Part shown: positions 52,426 to 60,882 of the stretch, piece by piece
Layout of the letters: every line of letters starts with the position of its first letter
How positions within the stretch are numbered: the first letter of the stretch is position 1
From: Gordonia westfalica
GTDB taxonomy: Bacteria; Actinomycetota; Actinomycetes; Mycobacteriales; Mycobacteriaceae
Assembly: GCF_900105725.1 (NCBI RefSeq)
Contig: NZ_FNLM01000034.1
Location: forward strand, 4,092,001 to 4,156,000
Direction of reading: 5' to 3'
DNA length: 64,000 nucleotides
Notes under the pieces: model-generated
What the model was told of the DNA's origin: nothing
The model's database searches: none
What the model saw: the letters and a program-made list of their open reading frames with translations, nothing else
Translations under genes and position numbers: made by a program

Positions 52426-53232
52426 TCACGCTTGCCAGCGCGTCAACAATTTGCCCAACGTCGTCACTGCGCCGTCCACCAGCAATGCGGTCACAACCAC
52501 GCAGAGCAACATGGCGAAGATTGCGTCCACAGCACCGATATTGGCTGTGGCCTTGATGATTCGACCGGCGCCGTTGTTGCCGCCGACCAGTTCCGCGACG
52601 CATTGCCAACCCCAACCGGCCGCCAACGACACTCGGATCGCCGACATGGCGTTGGGAACGATCGCAGGCAGCATGACGCGCGTGACCACTGTCGTCTCCG
52701 ACGCGCCGAGTGTGCGAGCGTAGTTCGCATACTGTCCCATGACGGTCATCGCCGAGGACTGGACCGAGACCGCCACCGTGATGAACGCCGACACGACCAC
52801 CAGTCCCGTCTGTGCGAAGGTGCTGGTCCCGAACCAGATCAGCAGAAACGGTAGGAGCACCATCAGAGGTACAGTGCCGGCGACGATCAGCACTGGTTGC
52901 GCGTAGGAACGGAAGACCGGAAAGACCGCGAGGATCACGCCGACGAGTAGGCCTGCGATGCTGCCGACCCCGACGCCTGCCACGACGTGGACTGTGGTGA
53001 AGACGAGCGCGCTCTTGATTCCACCGGTGGAGAAGTCGAAGAACTGAACGGCAGGGATGCCGTTCCAGCCGTCCTGAATTGCGGAGAGAGTCTGGCCAAT
53101 GGTCGGGACCTGGCTGCGGGTGGTGACCAATGTGGCCGCGTACCAGAACAGCATCACCAGCCCGATTCCGGCGACCTCGAGAATGAGGTCGGCCGGCCGG
53201 AACCGGGTCACCCACCGAGTCATCACACTCAC
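52426..53232 (-). CDS. ABC transporter permease (SsuC/TauC type)
   Basis: A 268-residue permease with about six helices and an EAA-type loop (GQYANYARTLGASETTVVTR, VMLPAIVPNAMSAIRVSLAA). The start is a GTG at 53232 overlapping the ATPase stop (GTGA); an ATG at 53223 is the alternative. It is shorter than its partner at 51498, mainly at the N-terminus. Two non-identical permeases suggest a heterodimeric channel. Confidence 0.9.
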   Translation of the reverse strand: MSVMTRWVTRFRPADLILEVAGIGLVMLFWYAATLVTTRSQVPTIGQTLSAIQDGWNGIPAVQFFDFSTGGIKSALVFTTVHVVAGVGVGSIAGLLVGVILAVFPVFRSYAQPVLIVAGTVPLMVLLPFLLIWFGTSTFAQTGLVVVSAFITVAVSVQSSAMTVMGQYANYARTLGASETTVVTRVMLPAIVPNAMSAIRVSLAAGWGWQCVAELVGGNNGAGRIIKATANIGAVDAIFAMLLCVVVTALLVDGAVTTLGKLLTRWQA

Positions 53233-54032
53233 CGTGCACTACCGACCGTGTCGCCGACCGCATTCTCGAGGTGGTCGAGGACACGCACACGTAGATCTAC
53301 GAGTTCTGGCGCGGCCAGCATCTCGGGGGTACGCGGATACGGCATGTCCAGTGGCTCGTCGAGCGCGACGCGTCCCCGCACGACGACAATCACGCGAGTC
53401 GCGATGGTCAATGCCTCATCGAGATCGTGGGTGATGCACAGAACGGTGTTGTTGACACGCCGCCACAGGTCCAGCAGTACGCCGTAGATGACGTTCCGGC
53501 GCGCAAAATCGAGGCCCGTGAAAGGTTCGTCCATGAGTAGGACCTCTGGTTCGTTCGCGAAGACCGCTGCGATCGCCGCACGTCGGCGCATACCGCCGGA
53601 CAGCTGTTTGGGCCACGCGTCGCCGTACTCTGTCAGACCGACGGCATGCAGAAGATTGTCGACGATCCGCTTGCGTTCCGACTTCGGCAGGCCGCGTGCC
53701 CTCAGACCGAACTCGACGTTGCGACGGACCTTCATCCAGTTGAACAGGGTGTCCGCCTGGAAGAGCATCCCGCGATCGGGTCCGGGACCCGTTACGGGCT
53801 CGCCGTGAGCACTGATCACTCCCTCATCCGGTGTGATGAACCCGGCCACGAGGTTCATCAGAGTCGACTTACCGTGGCCGGAGGGGCCGATCACGCAGAC
53901 GAACTCCCCTCTGGGGATGGTGATCGACACACCGTCCACGGCTGTGACCGTGCCTCCGGATGCCAATCGGAAGCGTTTGGTTACGTCGTTGAGTTCAAGT
54001 GAAGGGGTCATGTCCGGATGTGTCGTCGCCAT
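53229..54032 (-). CDS. ABC transporter ATP-binding protein
   Basis: A 267-residue ATPase of the SsuB/TauB type. Walker A is GPSGHGKST (His where Gly or Ser is usual), the signature is KQLSGGMRRRAAIAAVFANE, Walker B is VLLMDEPFTGLD, and the switch His is in LCITHDLDEAL. It powers the two permeases that follow. ATG 54032 has GGAGATC just upstream and gives MATTHPDMTPSLELNDV; the longer frame to 54140 is not supported. Confidence 0.93.
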   Translation of the reverse strand: MATTHPDMTPSLELNDVTKRFRLASGGTVTAVDGVSITIPRGEFVCVIGPSGHGKSTLMNLVAGFITPDEGVISAHGEPVTGPGPDRGMLFQADTLFNWMKVRRNVEFGLRARGLPKSERKRIVDNLLHAVGLTEYGDAWPKQLSGGMRRRAAIAAVFANEPEVLLMDEPFTGLDFARRNVIYGVLLDLWRRVNNTVLCITHDLDEALTIATRVIVVVRGRVALDEPLDMPYPRTPEMLAAPELVDLRVRVLDHLENAVGDTVGSAR

Positions 54033-54178
54033 CTGATCTCCGTGGGATGTGCGGTTACTTGTTCGACCAGTAATTCCATTGCGGTGCATCGGTTCACGAC
54101 ACTGGGACGGTGCACGATGACGTATCACCGACGGTCTCACCCATCAACTGTCGTCGCGTGTGAGACCGCCGGCGATGG

Positions 54179-55552
54179 CTACTGCTGCGCGGTCGGCGAG
54201 GCTGCCGACAGCGTCCGGTAGGCGTCCAGGAAGTTGAAGGCGTCGTAGTATGCCTGCGCCTTGGTTTTCACCTCGTCGGATGCCGTCGAGATGCTCACCG
54301 CCTGGTCGTACTTGGTCTTCAGCTCGTTCATGATGTGGTAGACCTGACCGCCGACGACGAAGTCGGTCGGCGAGACGTCTCCCTTGATGACGCCGTGGCC
54401 CTTCGCAGTTGCGATCTGGGCCTCGTACACAGGGCCGAGCCCCAGCGGGTAAGTCGGATCATCGTAGAACTTGGCCGAGTCGCCGAATCCGACCATCTGA
54501 TAGAAGTCCCGGAAGATCCGCATCGATTCCTCGAGGGACAGGTTGAAGCCGGTTGCCTGATTGAGATGGGGAAGCGAGACCGCAAGTGCTTCCTCGGGTT
54601 TGGTCTGAATGTAGTCGATGATCCGCCAGTACACCGACTGAAAGCGCAGGACGGTGTCGAGGTTCTCGCCGATGTAGGACGAGGTGGCTGCGAGCGACAC
54701 ATGGCCGACGCCGGCAGCGACTCGGTCGTCTCCCGCCGGCAGATTGTCTGCGAGATCCTGGAAGGCGAAGATCGGGGTGAAACCCATGTTGAGCAGCTGA
54801 ATGGCCTGCGCTGCACCCGATACCATCGCGACATCGGTCCCGCCGCCCTTGGCGAGGTTGACGATCTTCGTGTCTTCGAGCACCTGCACGTTCTTGAGGT
54901 CACCCGTCGTCTTGTCTGCGATGCTCAGCAGGGCGTTCAAGAGATTGTGCGGCGCCGGTTGGTCGGACAGTGCGATTCGCTCGGGTTGGATCTCGTCGAC
55001 GACGCTGCTTACGGCCGCGTTGAAGTCGGCGCCATCCACGAGGAAATCCGAGAGCGGTTTCAGGCCGGACGACGGAGAAGCCAGCACGTAGTTGCCGATG
55101 AACATGTTGGTCACGCCGAAGCTCTTGATCGACGGTTGCTGCTCGTACTTGTTGACTCGGGTCGGCAGGAAGTCGAGCGTCGTGTCGAGAGCACCGGAGA
55201 CCAGATTCGCGGAAGTTTGACTGTCCAACTGGGTCTGTCCCTGGGCCGGTTCGAGATTGATTCCCGCTTCTTTGAACCAGCCCTTCTCGATGCCGATGAA
55301 CCCGATGGTCGTATCGCCATAAGGCCACATCGCGAACTTGACGTCGACGTTGGGGACCTCGTCACCTGGGGCCGGGGTGAAATTACTCAGGATAGATGTC
55401 AGGGCTTCGTTTGCAGCCGCCGAGCTGGCCTCGTTCTCCCCTGACCCACAACCCGTCAGAAGTGCACCGACAGCGATGCCGACGGTCCCGGCGGCCAGCA
55501 CCCCCCTTGTCATTCTGCGCTGTTTCCAAGCGCGAAGGCCTCTATTCAACAT
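54179..55552 (-). CDS. ABC transporter substrate-binding lipoprotein (NMT1/SsuA-like)
   Basis: A 457-residue lipoprotein. After a basic N-terminus the hydrophobic segment ends in the lipobox ALLTGC, with Cys35 as the lipid-modified residue. The mature protein has the periplasmic-binding fold of NMT1/SsuA proteins: GFIGIEKGWFKEAGINLEP, LDSQTSANLVSGALDTTLDF and GGGTDVAMVSGAAQAIQLL. It is about 100 residues longer than typical SsuA. GAGGAG precedes ATG 55552. It delivers substrate to the permeases encoded downstream; ligand unknown, perhaps a sulfonate, aromatic acid or pyrimidine-like compound. Confidence 0.9.
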   Translation of the reverse strand: MLNRGLRAWKQRRMTRGVLAAGTVGIAVGALLTGCGSGENEASSAAANEALTSILSNFTPAPGDEVPNVDVKFAMWPYGDTTIGFIGIEKGWFKEAGINLEPAQGQTQLDSQTSANLVSGALDTTLDFLPTRVNKYEQQPSIKSFGVTNMFIGNYVLASPSSGLKPLSDFLVDGADFNAAVSSVVDEIQPERIALSDQPAPHNLLNALLSIADKTTGDLKNVQVLEDTKIVNLAKGGGTDVAMVSGAAQAIQLLNMGFTPIFAFQDLADNLPAGDDRVAAGVGHVSLAATSSYIGENLDTVLRFQSVYWRIIDYIQTKPEEALAVSLPHLNQATGFNLSLEESMRIFRDFYQMVGFGDSAKFYDDPTYPLGLGPVYEAQIATAKGHGVIKGDVSPTDFVVGGQVYHIMNELKTKYDQAVSISTASDEVKTKAQAYYDAFNFLDAYRTLSAASPTAQQ

Positions 55553-56131
55553 GTGTACTTGTCTCCTCATTGTCAAAAAGAGGGTGTGCGAAAGAATTCG
55601 CAGATCCCTCGAAGTAATATGAGCTTTCACAGTGCTCTTGGCCGTCGGCAACTCCAATACTGTTTCGCCGGTCGAACAGTCCGTCAAACGGAAGGCGACT
55701 TCCTAACGAGCGGGTAACATAGCCTCGCCTGTCTTGCCTCCGGCGTAACAGTGGCGCAAATATCGAGTAGCTGACCTGAATGTTCGATCGATGTCTGCCT
55801 GCTCTGGCAGCCGCCTGGTGTCGGGTGTTCCGACCGAGTATCCATGTGTTGGAGCTGGAGTCGTCCGGAGGTGCCGCAGGCTGTTCGGTACCTGCATCGG
55901 TGAACGACGGAGTGGGTGGAATGTGGTGGCGAACTCTCCTCGAGGTGCTTCCGCCGCGATTCAGCATTGAACGCAAGCATTGAATATTAATCCCCAACCA
56001 AATATTCACCATTGAATAGGTCTGTTGATTTATGGCGAGCAGTGATCCGGTTAAACAGGAATATTCTTGAATGAATGACCACCTCGTCGAAAGGCATCGC
56101 CGCGGCCGCTTCGTCACGGCCCTGGCGCTAC
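55553..56131. other. AT-rich gene-free region upstream of the transporter operon
   Basis: About 580 nt without a convincing gene. Near 55960-56020 it holds three direct copies of CATTGAA (55965, 55978, 56010) and an inverted repeat TGAATATT (55981-55988)/AATATTCA (56001-56008). They could be regulator sites for the transporter operon, read leftward from here. Confidence 0.55.
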
Positions 56132-57454
56132 TCAGTCCCAGTTGGACAGGTTCTCGCGGAATGTTCGGCCGGAGTATCCGGTGCGGATGAGTCTCTGCCG
56201 CTGAAGCTCCGCGCACAATCCGTCGGTGATCTCCGTCAGCGTGCGACGGGACAGCTCGTCGTCGATGCCCTGGATGAGGAATCCGTCCGGACGCTCAGTG
56301 CTCTTCATGACCTCGTCCATCTGAGCCGCAATGGTCTTCGCCGACCCTACGAAGTCCATGCCGTAGTTCATGGGGCCGGTCACCAAGTCGTAGAGCGTCT
56401 TCCCTTCGGCGGCCGCCGCGAGCATGAGCTTGTGGGTTGTGGTCTCACCGTTGCCCAACTCGGTGGGGATCGGTCCGTGACGGTCGTACTTTGCGTAGTC
56501 GATCTCGCCGCCACTGGTGTATGACATCGTCCAGAGGCGCTTCTCGATCTCATCGGGATGGGTCCGATGATCCACTGAACGCTGGTAACGCTCCTTTCCG
56601 GCGGCATCGTCCTCGCCGATGAAGGCGTGTGCCATGAAGAAGATATGAAGGTCCTCGGGATCCCGGCCGTACTCGCGCAACCGACGATCCATGTCGGCCC
56701 GGAACTCGACCATGTCCTCCGGGGACTTCACGAGTCCGAGCATGACGTCTGCATTTCGCGCGGCCAGATCGCGGCCGGGCGCAGACCCGCCGGCCTGTGC
56801 GATCACCGGCCGGCCCTGCGGGCCCGGGACGGTGTTCAACGGACCGCGGGTCCGGAAGTATTTGCCGACGAAGTCGACCGGGTGCACCTTCTTGTGATCC
56901 GCGAAGCGTGGTTCTTCGAGGTCGTGGACGAGTGCGCCCTCCTCCCACGAACCCCACAGAGCGTTCACCGCATCCATCCACTCCTCGGCCATCTGGTACC
57001 GCTCGGCGTGGTCGAAATGTCGTTCGTAACCGTAGTTCTGGGCGACCCGGTGACTCACCGACGTCACGACATTGAGGCCCACCCGACCTTCGGTGAGATG
57101 GTCGAGCGTCGCACCGAGTCGTGCAGCCATGTACGGGTGGTACTGGATGGTGGAGATGGTGGAGACGATGCCGATGTGCCGCGTGAACGTGCTCAGCAGC
57201 GGCACGAGCGGCATCGGGTCGTTCTTCGGAGCCATCTCGGCGTACTTGAGTGTCGTCTCCGCGGTTCCCCCGTATGTGTCCTCGACCATCGCCGAGTCCT
57301 CCATGAAGAACATGTCGAAACCGCCACGTTCGAGCCCTCGTGCCACATCGATCCAGAAGTTCGGCCCGGTCCACTCGGAGGCGTGGTTACCTGCCCATGG
57401 GCCCGTCCATGTCTTCGGACTGTATCCGTTGACGAACCATCCCAGTTTGAACAA
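56132..57454 (-). CDS. NtaA/SnaA/DszA-type flavin-dependent monooxygenase
   Basis: A 440-residue LLM oxygenase from a TTG start (TTG TTC AAA CTG GGA TGG) preceded by AAAGGAAGAG. It shows NLFKLGWFVNGYSPKTWTGP-like beginnings, TTLKYAEMAPKNDPMPLVPL, GIVSTISTIQYHPYMAARLG, TEGRVGLNVVTSVSHRVAQN and GRPVIAQAGGSAPGRDLAAR. These mark the group of nitrilotriacetate, pristinamycin and dibenzothiophene-sulfone monooxygenases, which use FMNH2 from a separate reductase. No reductase gene lies beside it. The nearby SsuABC-like transporter suggests oxidation of an imported organic sulfur or nitrogen compound. Confidence 0.88.
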   Translation of the reverse strand: MFKLGWFVNGYSPKTWTGPWAGNHASEWTGPNFWIDVARGLERGGFDMFFMEDSAMVEDTYGGTAETTLKYAEMAPKNDPMPLVPLLSTFTRHIGIVSTISTIQYHPYMAARLGATLDHLTEGRVGLNVVTSVSHRVAQNYGYERHFDHAERYQMAEEWMDAVNALWGSWEEGALVHDLEEPRFADHKKVHPVDFVGKYFRTRGPLNTVPGPQGRPVIAQAGGSAPGRDLAARNADVMLGLVKSPEDMVEFRADMDRRLREYGRDPEDLHIFFMAHAFIGEDDAAGKERYQRSVDHRTHPDEIEKRLWTMSYTSGGEIDYAKYDRHGPIPTELGNGETTTHKLMLAAAAEGKTLYDLVTGPMNYGMDFVGSAKTIAAQMDEVMKSTERPDGFLIQGIDDELSRRTLTEITDGLCAELQRQRLIRTGYSGRTFRENLSNWD

Positions 57455-57714
57455 GTTCTCTTCCTTTCGTCGGGCCTGATGAGGCGAAGTGCCTGTGCGA
57501 AGGGAAGTTACGGACTCAGCATTACGGCGGGTTTGCGCCGTTATACATCGTCGTTTCGCCATCAGAGACGCTGTCGGTGCCGTGGCGAGGGCGGTTCCCG
57601 GCGCGATCCGCGGCGCAATCACGGCTCAACCCGCAGTTGATACGCGCGTAATTGGCGGCCGAAAACATTGCGGTGCAGCAGATGAACCGAACCCAACGAC
57701 GAAGGAGAGCAAGC

Positions 57715-58029
57715 ATGCAGAAGATCTTTGTGATGTACCGGTTGGCCGAAGGCGTGTCGATGGACGAGTATCGGAAGTGGTCAACCACCGTCGATCAGAT
57801 CATCACTCCGATGCAGGATTCGGTGATCCGGTTCATGCCATGCGAGATTCTCGGCAGTGACCGCGAGGACGCGCGGATCCAGATTGTCGAAGACATCGAG
57901 GTCGACAGTTACGAGGCCTTCCAGTCCATGACCTCCAGCAGTCCTGAGATGAGGACCGTCATCGAGGGGTTCGAACGGATGGCAGATCAGGCGAGTGTCG
58001 TGACGCTCTACGGCGAGCGCGTGAAGTAG
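57715..58029 (+). CDS. Small dimeric alpha/beta-barrel (EthD-like) protein
   Basis: A 104-residue protein: MQKIFVMYRLAEGVSMDEYR followed by KWSTTVDQIITPMQDSVIRF and ARIQIVEDIEVDSYEAFQSM. The ferredoxin-like fold pattern with a probable dimer barrel is like EthD/REDY proteins. GAAGGAGAG precedes the ATG; the frame upstream to 57652 is not needed. It is divergent from the LLM oxygenase and followed after 24 nt by an aldo/keto reductase. Confidence 0.75.
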   Translation: MQKIFVMYRLAEGVSMDEYRKWSTTVDQIITPMQDSVIRFMPCEILGSDREDARIQIVEDIEVDSYEAFQSMTSSSPEMRTVIEGFERMADQASVVTLYGERVK

Positions 58030-58053
58030 CCGACAGTCCCGGTGAGAGGAGCT

Positions 58054-58932
58054 GTGACAGAGGTGGATTACATCTATCTGGCGGAAAAGCGGGTGAGCCG
58101 GTTGGGATTCGGGATGTGGCCGTTGTCTGGCCTTCCGAAACGTCCGGCATGGGACGAAGCGATCGCGTTGATCCATTGGGCACTCGATCGGGGCGTCTCG
58201 ATTCTGGACACCGCCGACAGCTACCACCTTCCGGATGAACCCGTCGGATACGGCGAAGTGTTGGTGGCGGATGCGCTGCGGCAGTGGGGTGGGCGACGCG
58301 AGGACGTGCTCGTGGCGACGAAGGGTGGGCGGGCGGTCAACCCCGACGGTTCACGCTATTGCACTGGAGGCCCGAGCCAGCTGACAGCGGCGGCGGAGGC
58401 ATCCAGGGAGAGGCTGGAAGTCGACATCATCGACCTCTACTACTTCCATCGGCCTGATCCCGAGGTTCCGTTCGCGCAATCGGTCGAAGCGCTTGCGCAA
58501 CTGGTCGACAAAGGCGTGATCCGGACTGCCGGCGTCTCGAACGTCGATCGGGGCCAGATCCTCGTGGCGAAGGAGATCCTGGGAGAGAGTCTCGTGGCGG
58601 TGCAGAACCAGTACTCGTTCTGGTTTCGCAGTAGCGAGAGCGAAATCGATCTGGCAGCGGACCTCGGGTTGGCCTTCTTCCCCTGGAGCCCGTTCGGGGG
58701 GCCGGACCGGAAGTCCGGTGTCTATGAGATCGGGGCGCTCGCCGAAGTTGCGAATTACGCGCGAGCATCGCGCCACCAGACTGTCCTGGCCTGGATGCTG
58801 GCCCGCTATGAGCGGATGGTTCCGATTCCCGGTACCCGTAGGGAAACCGCTCTCAAGGACTTACTCGGCGCCTATGACGTGAAGCTCGACGACCTCAGTC
58901 TGACAGCGCTCGACGGCATCGTCGCGCAGTGA
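58054..58932 (+). CDS. Aldo/keto reductase (pyridoxal/galactose dehydrogenase-like group)
   Basis: A 292-residue AKR, not closely similar to the duplicated pair. GTG 58054 follows GAGAGGA. Catalytic residues are likely Asp and Tyr in ILDTADSYHLPDEP, Lys in VLVATKGGRAVNPDG and His in DLYYFHRPDPEVPF. The end (MVPIPGTRRETALKDLLGAY) binds NADP. It forms a two-gene unit with the EthD-like gene and is followed by aldo/keto reductase copy 2 after 80 nt. Substrate unknown. Confidence 0.88.
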   Translation: MTEVDYIYLAEKRVSRLGFGMWPLSGLPKRPAWDEAIALIHWALDRGVSILDTADSYHLPDEPVGYGEVLVADALRQWGGRREDVLVATKGGRAVNPDGSRYCTGGPSQLTAAAEASRERLEVDIIDLYYFHRPDPEVPFAQSVEALAQLVDKGVIRTAGVSNVDRGQILVAKEILGESLVAVQNQYSFWFRSSESEIDLAADLGLAFFPWSPFGGPDRKSGVYEIGALAEVANYARASRHQTVLAWMLARYERMVPIPGTRRETALKDLLGAYDVKLDDLSLTALDGIVAQ

Positions 58933-59012
58933 CGTCCATCGAGTGTTCCGCTGAGTCTTTCAATCCCTCGGAGGGCGCAAGTATCAGAACTCGAATCGAA
59001 GGAGGGGCAGAG

Positions 59013-59843
59013 ATGATCACCCCGAACATCACGCTCAACAACGGGGTCACGATCCCGCAGCTGGGATTCGGCGTTTTCCAGGTCCCGCCCGAGGACACGA
59101 GAGCGGCGACGCTGACCGCTTTCGAGGTCGGGTATCGGCACATCGATACCGCCGAGATGTACGGCAACGAGAAGGGGGTCGGTGAAGCGCTGCGGGATTC
59201 CGGTCTCGCCCGCGACGAGGTGTTCATCACGAGCAAGCTGAACAACGGATTCCACGACTTCGACGATGCGCTGAAGGCGCTCGACAGGACGAATGCCGAC
59301 CTCGGTGTCGACCAGGTCGACCTGTTCCTGATCCACTGGCCGCTGCCCGAGGTGGGTGACTACGTCCAGACCTGGAAGGCCCTCGAGAAGGCCTACGCCG
59401 AGGGCAAGGCACGCGCCATCGGTGTGTCGAACTTCCAGCAGTCCCATCTCGAGCGGCTGTTCGCCGAGACCGATGTGGTCCCGGCCGTGAATCAGATCGA
59501 GGTGCATCCGTATCTGTCGCAGAATCCTTTGCGTGCCTTCAACTCCCAGCACGGCATCGCGACCGAGGCATGGTCGCCGATCGCGCAGGGAAAGGTCGTC
59601 GACGACCCGGTCATCACGAAGATCGCAGAGGCCAAGGGACGTTCGGCCGCTCAGGTCACGTTGCGGTGGCACATCCAGCGGGGCGACATCGTCTTTCCCA
59701 AGTCGGTGACGCGCGCCCGCGTCGAGGAGAACTTCGCGCTCTTCGACTTCGAGCTGTCCGACGACGAGGTCGCGGCGATCGACGGTCTCAACACCGATGA
59801 TCGCATCGGCCCCGATCCGGATACGTTCAACTACGTCCCCTGA
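59013..59843 (+). CDS. Aldo/keto reductase, copy 2
   Basis: A 276-residue protein identical to copy 1 (49819-50649) except for residues 2-3 (MITPNITL against MTVPNITL). It has its own strong ribosome binding site (AAGGAGG), different from that of copy 1. The duplicated part begins at the fourth codon, so the duplication fused the gene to a new leader. It lies 80 nt after another aldo/keto reductase and may be co-transcribed with it. Confidence 0.93.
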   Translation: MITPNITLNNGVTIPQLGFGVFQVPPEDTRAATLTAFEVGYRHIDTAEMYGNEKGVGEALRDSGLARDEVFITSKLNNGFHDFDDALKALDRTNADLGVDQVDLFLIHWPLPEVGDYVQTWKALEKAYAEGKARAIGVSNFQQSHLERLFAETDVVPAVNQIEVHPYLSQNPLRAFNSQHGIATEAWSPIAQGKVVDDPVITKIAEAKGRSAAQVTLRWHIQRGDIVFPKSVTRARVEENFALFDFELSDDEVAAIDGLNTDDRIGPDPDTFNYVP

Positions 59844-59873
59844 CCTGCGGGACGCGAACGGGCGGGCCACCTC
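59021..59873 (+). repeat. 853-bp direct repeat, right copy
   Basis: Near-identical to 49827-50679 in the same orientation, with five silent differences by my count. The 8.3 kb between the copies carries the transporter and monooxygenase genes. Confidence 0.9.
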
Positions 59874-59891
59874 TCACAGGTGGCCCGCCCG
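59859..59891 (+). terminator. Terminator after aldo/keto reductase copy 2
   Basis: A perfect 14-bp stem (CGGGCGGGCCACCT and AGGTGGCCCGCCCG) with loop CTCAC, 16 nt after the stop. The loop and right arm differ from copy 1, marking the end of the duplicated segment. Confidence 0.85.
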
Positions 59892-59899
59892 TTGTCGTC

Positions 59900-60676
59900 T
59901 CAGGCCCGTCTGGTGAGTGAGGCCCGCAGCTGGCTGAATCGGAAGAGCGCAGTGTCGCCGACGATCTCCTGGTACCGGTCGATCACCGCGGAGACGAACC
60001 CGTCGATCTCCGCATCGGTGATCCGGCTCGTCCAATCGGAGGCGCCCACCCCGAACCACGCACGGAAGTCGTCGATCGAATCGAATTGCCAGGACAGGTC
60101 TTTGACCGTCAGGTCGTCGACGGTGAACCCGGCTTCCGCGGCGAGATCGCCGAAGTGGGACGGTTCGACGTGAACGTACGGCGCGCTGAATCCCTCGAAA
60201 CTGCCGGACCATCGAGGATCGGCGGCGACCTGCATGGCGACGTCCTCGATGCTCGGCCGCTCGGTAGCGCACACCATCTGCAGCACGGCGCGTCCACCGC
60301 CGACGAGGCTGCGGGCGATCTGACGCAGGGCCTCACCCTGCTCGTGGACCCAGTGCAACGCATTGAACGAGACCGCGATGTCGAAGTCCTCCTCGAACGG
60401 CAACGCGAGCACGTTGTCGACGTGGAACTGGACGCGCAGCATGTCGAACGGCACACGCGCCAGAGCGCGATCGATCATCCGGTGCGAGGGGTCGACGCCG
60501 ACCACCGAGCCGTCGGGGAGTCGCTCGGCGAGCAACATGGTGATGAACCCGTCCCCGCAGCCGACGTCGAGAAGTCGCTCGTTCCCGGAGAGCGCGAGAT
60601 CGGCGATCGACTCCTCCGCGACCATCCGCTGAAGCCCGCTCACCTCCGCGTACCTTGCACCATCCCAGTCGATCAT
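59900..60676 (-). CDS. SAM-dependent class I methyltransferase
   Basis: A 258-residue methyltransferase: GNERLLDVGCGDGFITMLLA (motif I, SAM binding), DGSVVGVDPSHRMIDRALAR and FDIAVSFNALHWVHEQGEAL with VGGGRAVLQMVCATERPS. It belongs to the large methyltransferase domain 11/25-type group; the acceptor is unknown. ATG 60676 has GGGAG upstream; an in-frame ATG at 60709 is possible. It is convergent with aldo/keto reductase copy 2 at the shared terminator. Confidence 0.88.
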   Translation of the reverse strand: MIDWDGARYAEVSGLQRMVAEESIADLALSGNERLLDVGCGDGFITMLLAERLPDGSVVGVDPSHRMIDRALARVPFDMLRVQFHVDNVLALPFEEDFDIAVSFNALHWVHEQGEALRQIARSLVGGGRAVLQMVCATERPSIEDVAMQVAADPRWSGSFEGFSAPYVHVEPSHFGDLAAEAGFTVDDLTVKDLSWQFDSIDDFRAWFGVGASDWTSRITDAEIDGFVSAVIDRYQEIVGDTALFRFSQLRASLTRRA

Positions 60677-60765
60677 GGCATCTCCCGCCGTCGGAGCAAT
60701 GACCTCCATCGTCCACCGCGGCCGTCGGGCGCGGGCGGGTTCGCGCGAAACCGCGTCACCGCTCT

Positions 60766-60865
60766 GCTCCCTGAGCTGAGGAGGGCCCGGAGCTTGCGGA
60801 GGACGCGTCACCCCTCTGCTCCCTGAGGAGCGTCCGGAGCTTGCGGAGGACGCGTCACGAAGGGC
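60766..60865. repeat. Tandem pair of dispersed intergenic repeat units
   Basis: Two copies (60766-60811 and 60818-60865) of the unit also seen at 3374-3421: GCTCCCTGAG(...)GAGC, CCGGAGCTTGCGGAGGACGC and GTCACGAAGGGC. The IS1380 element begins 17 nt later. Confidence 0.7.
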
Positions 60866-60882
60866 CGCCTGTCGCCCTCGCA

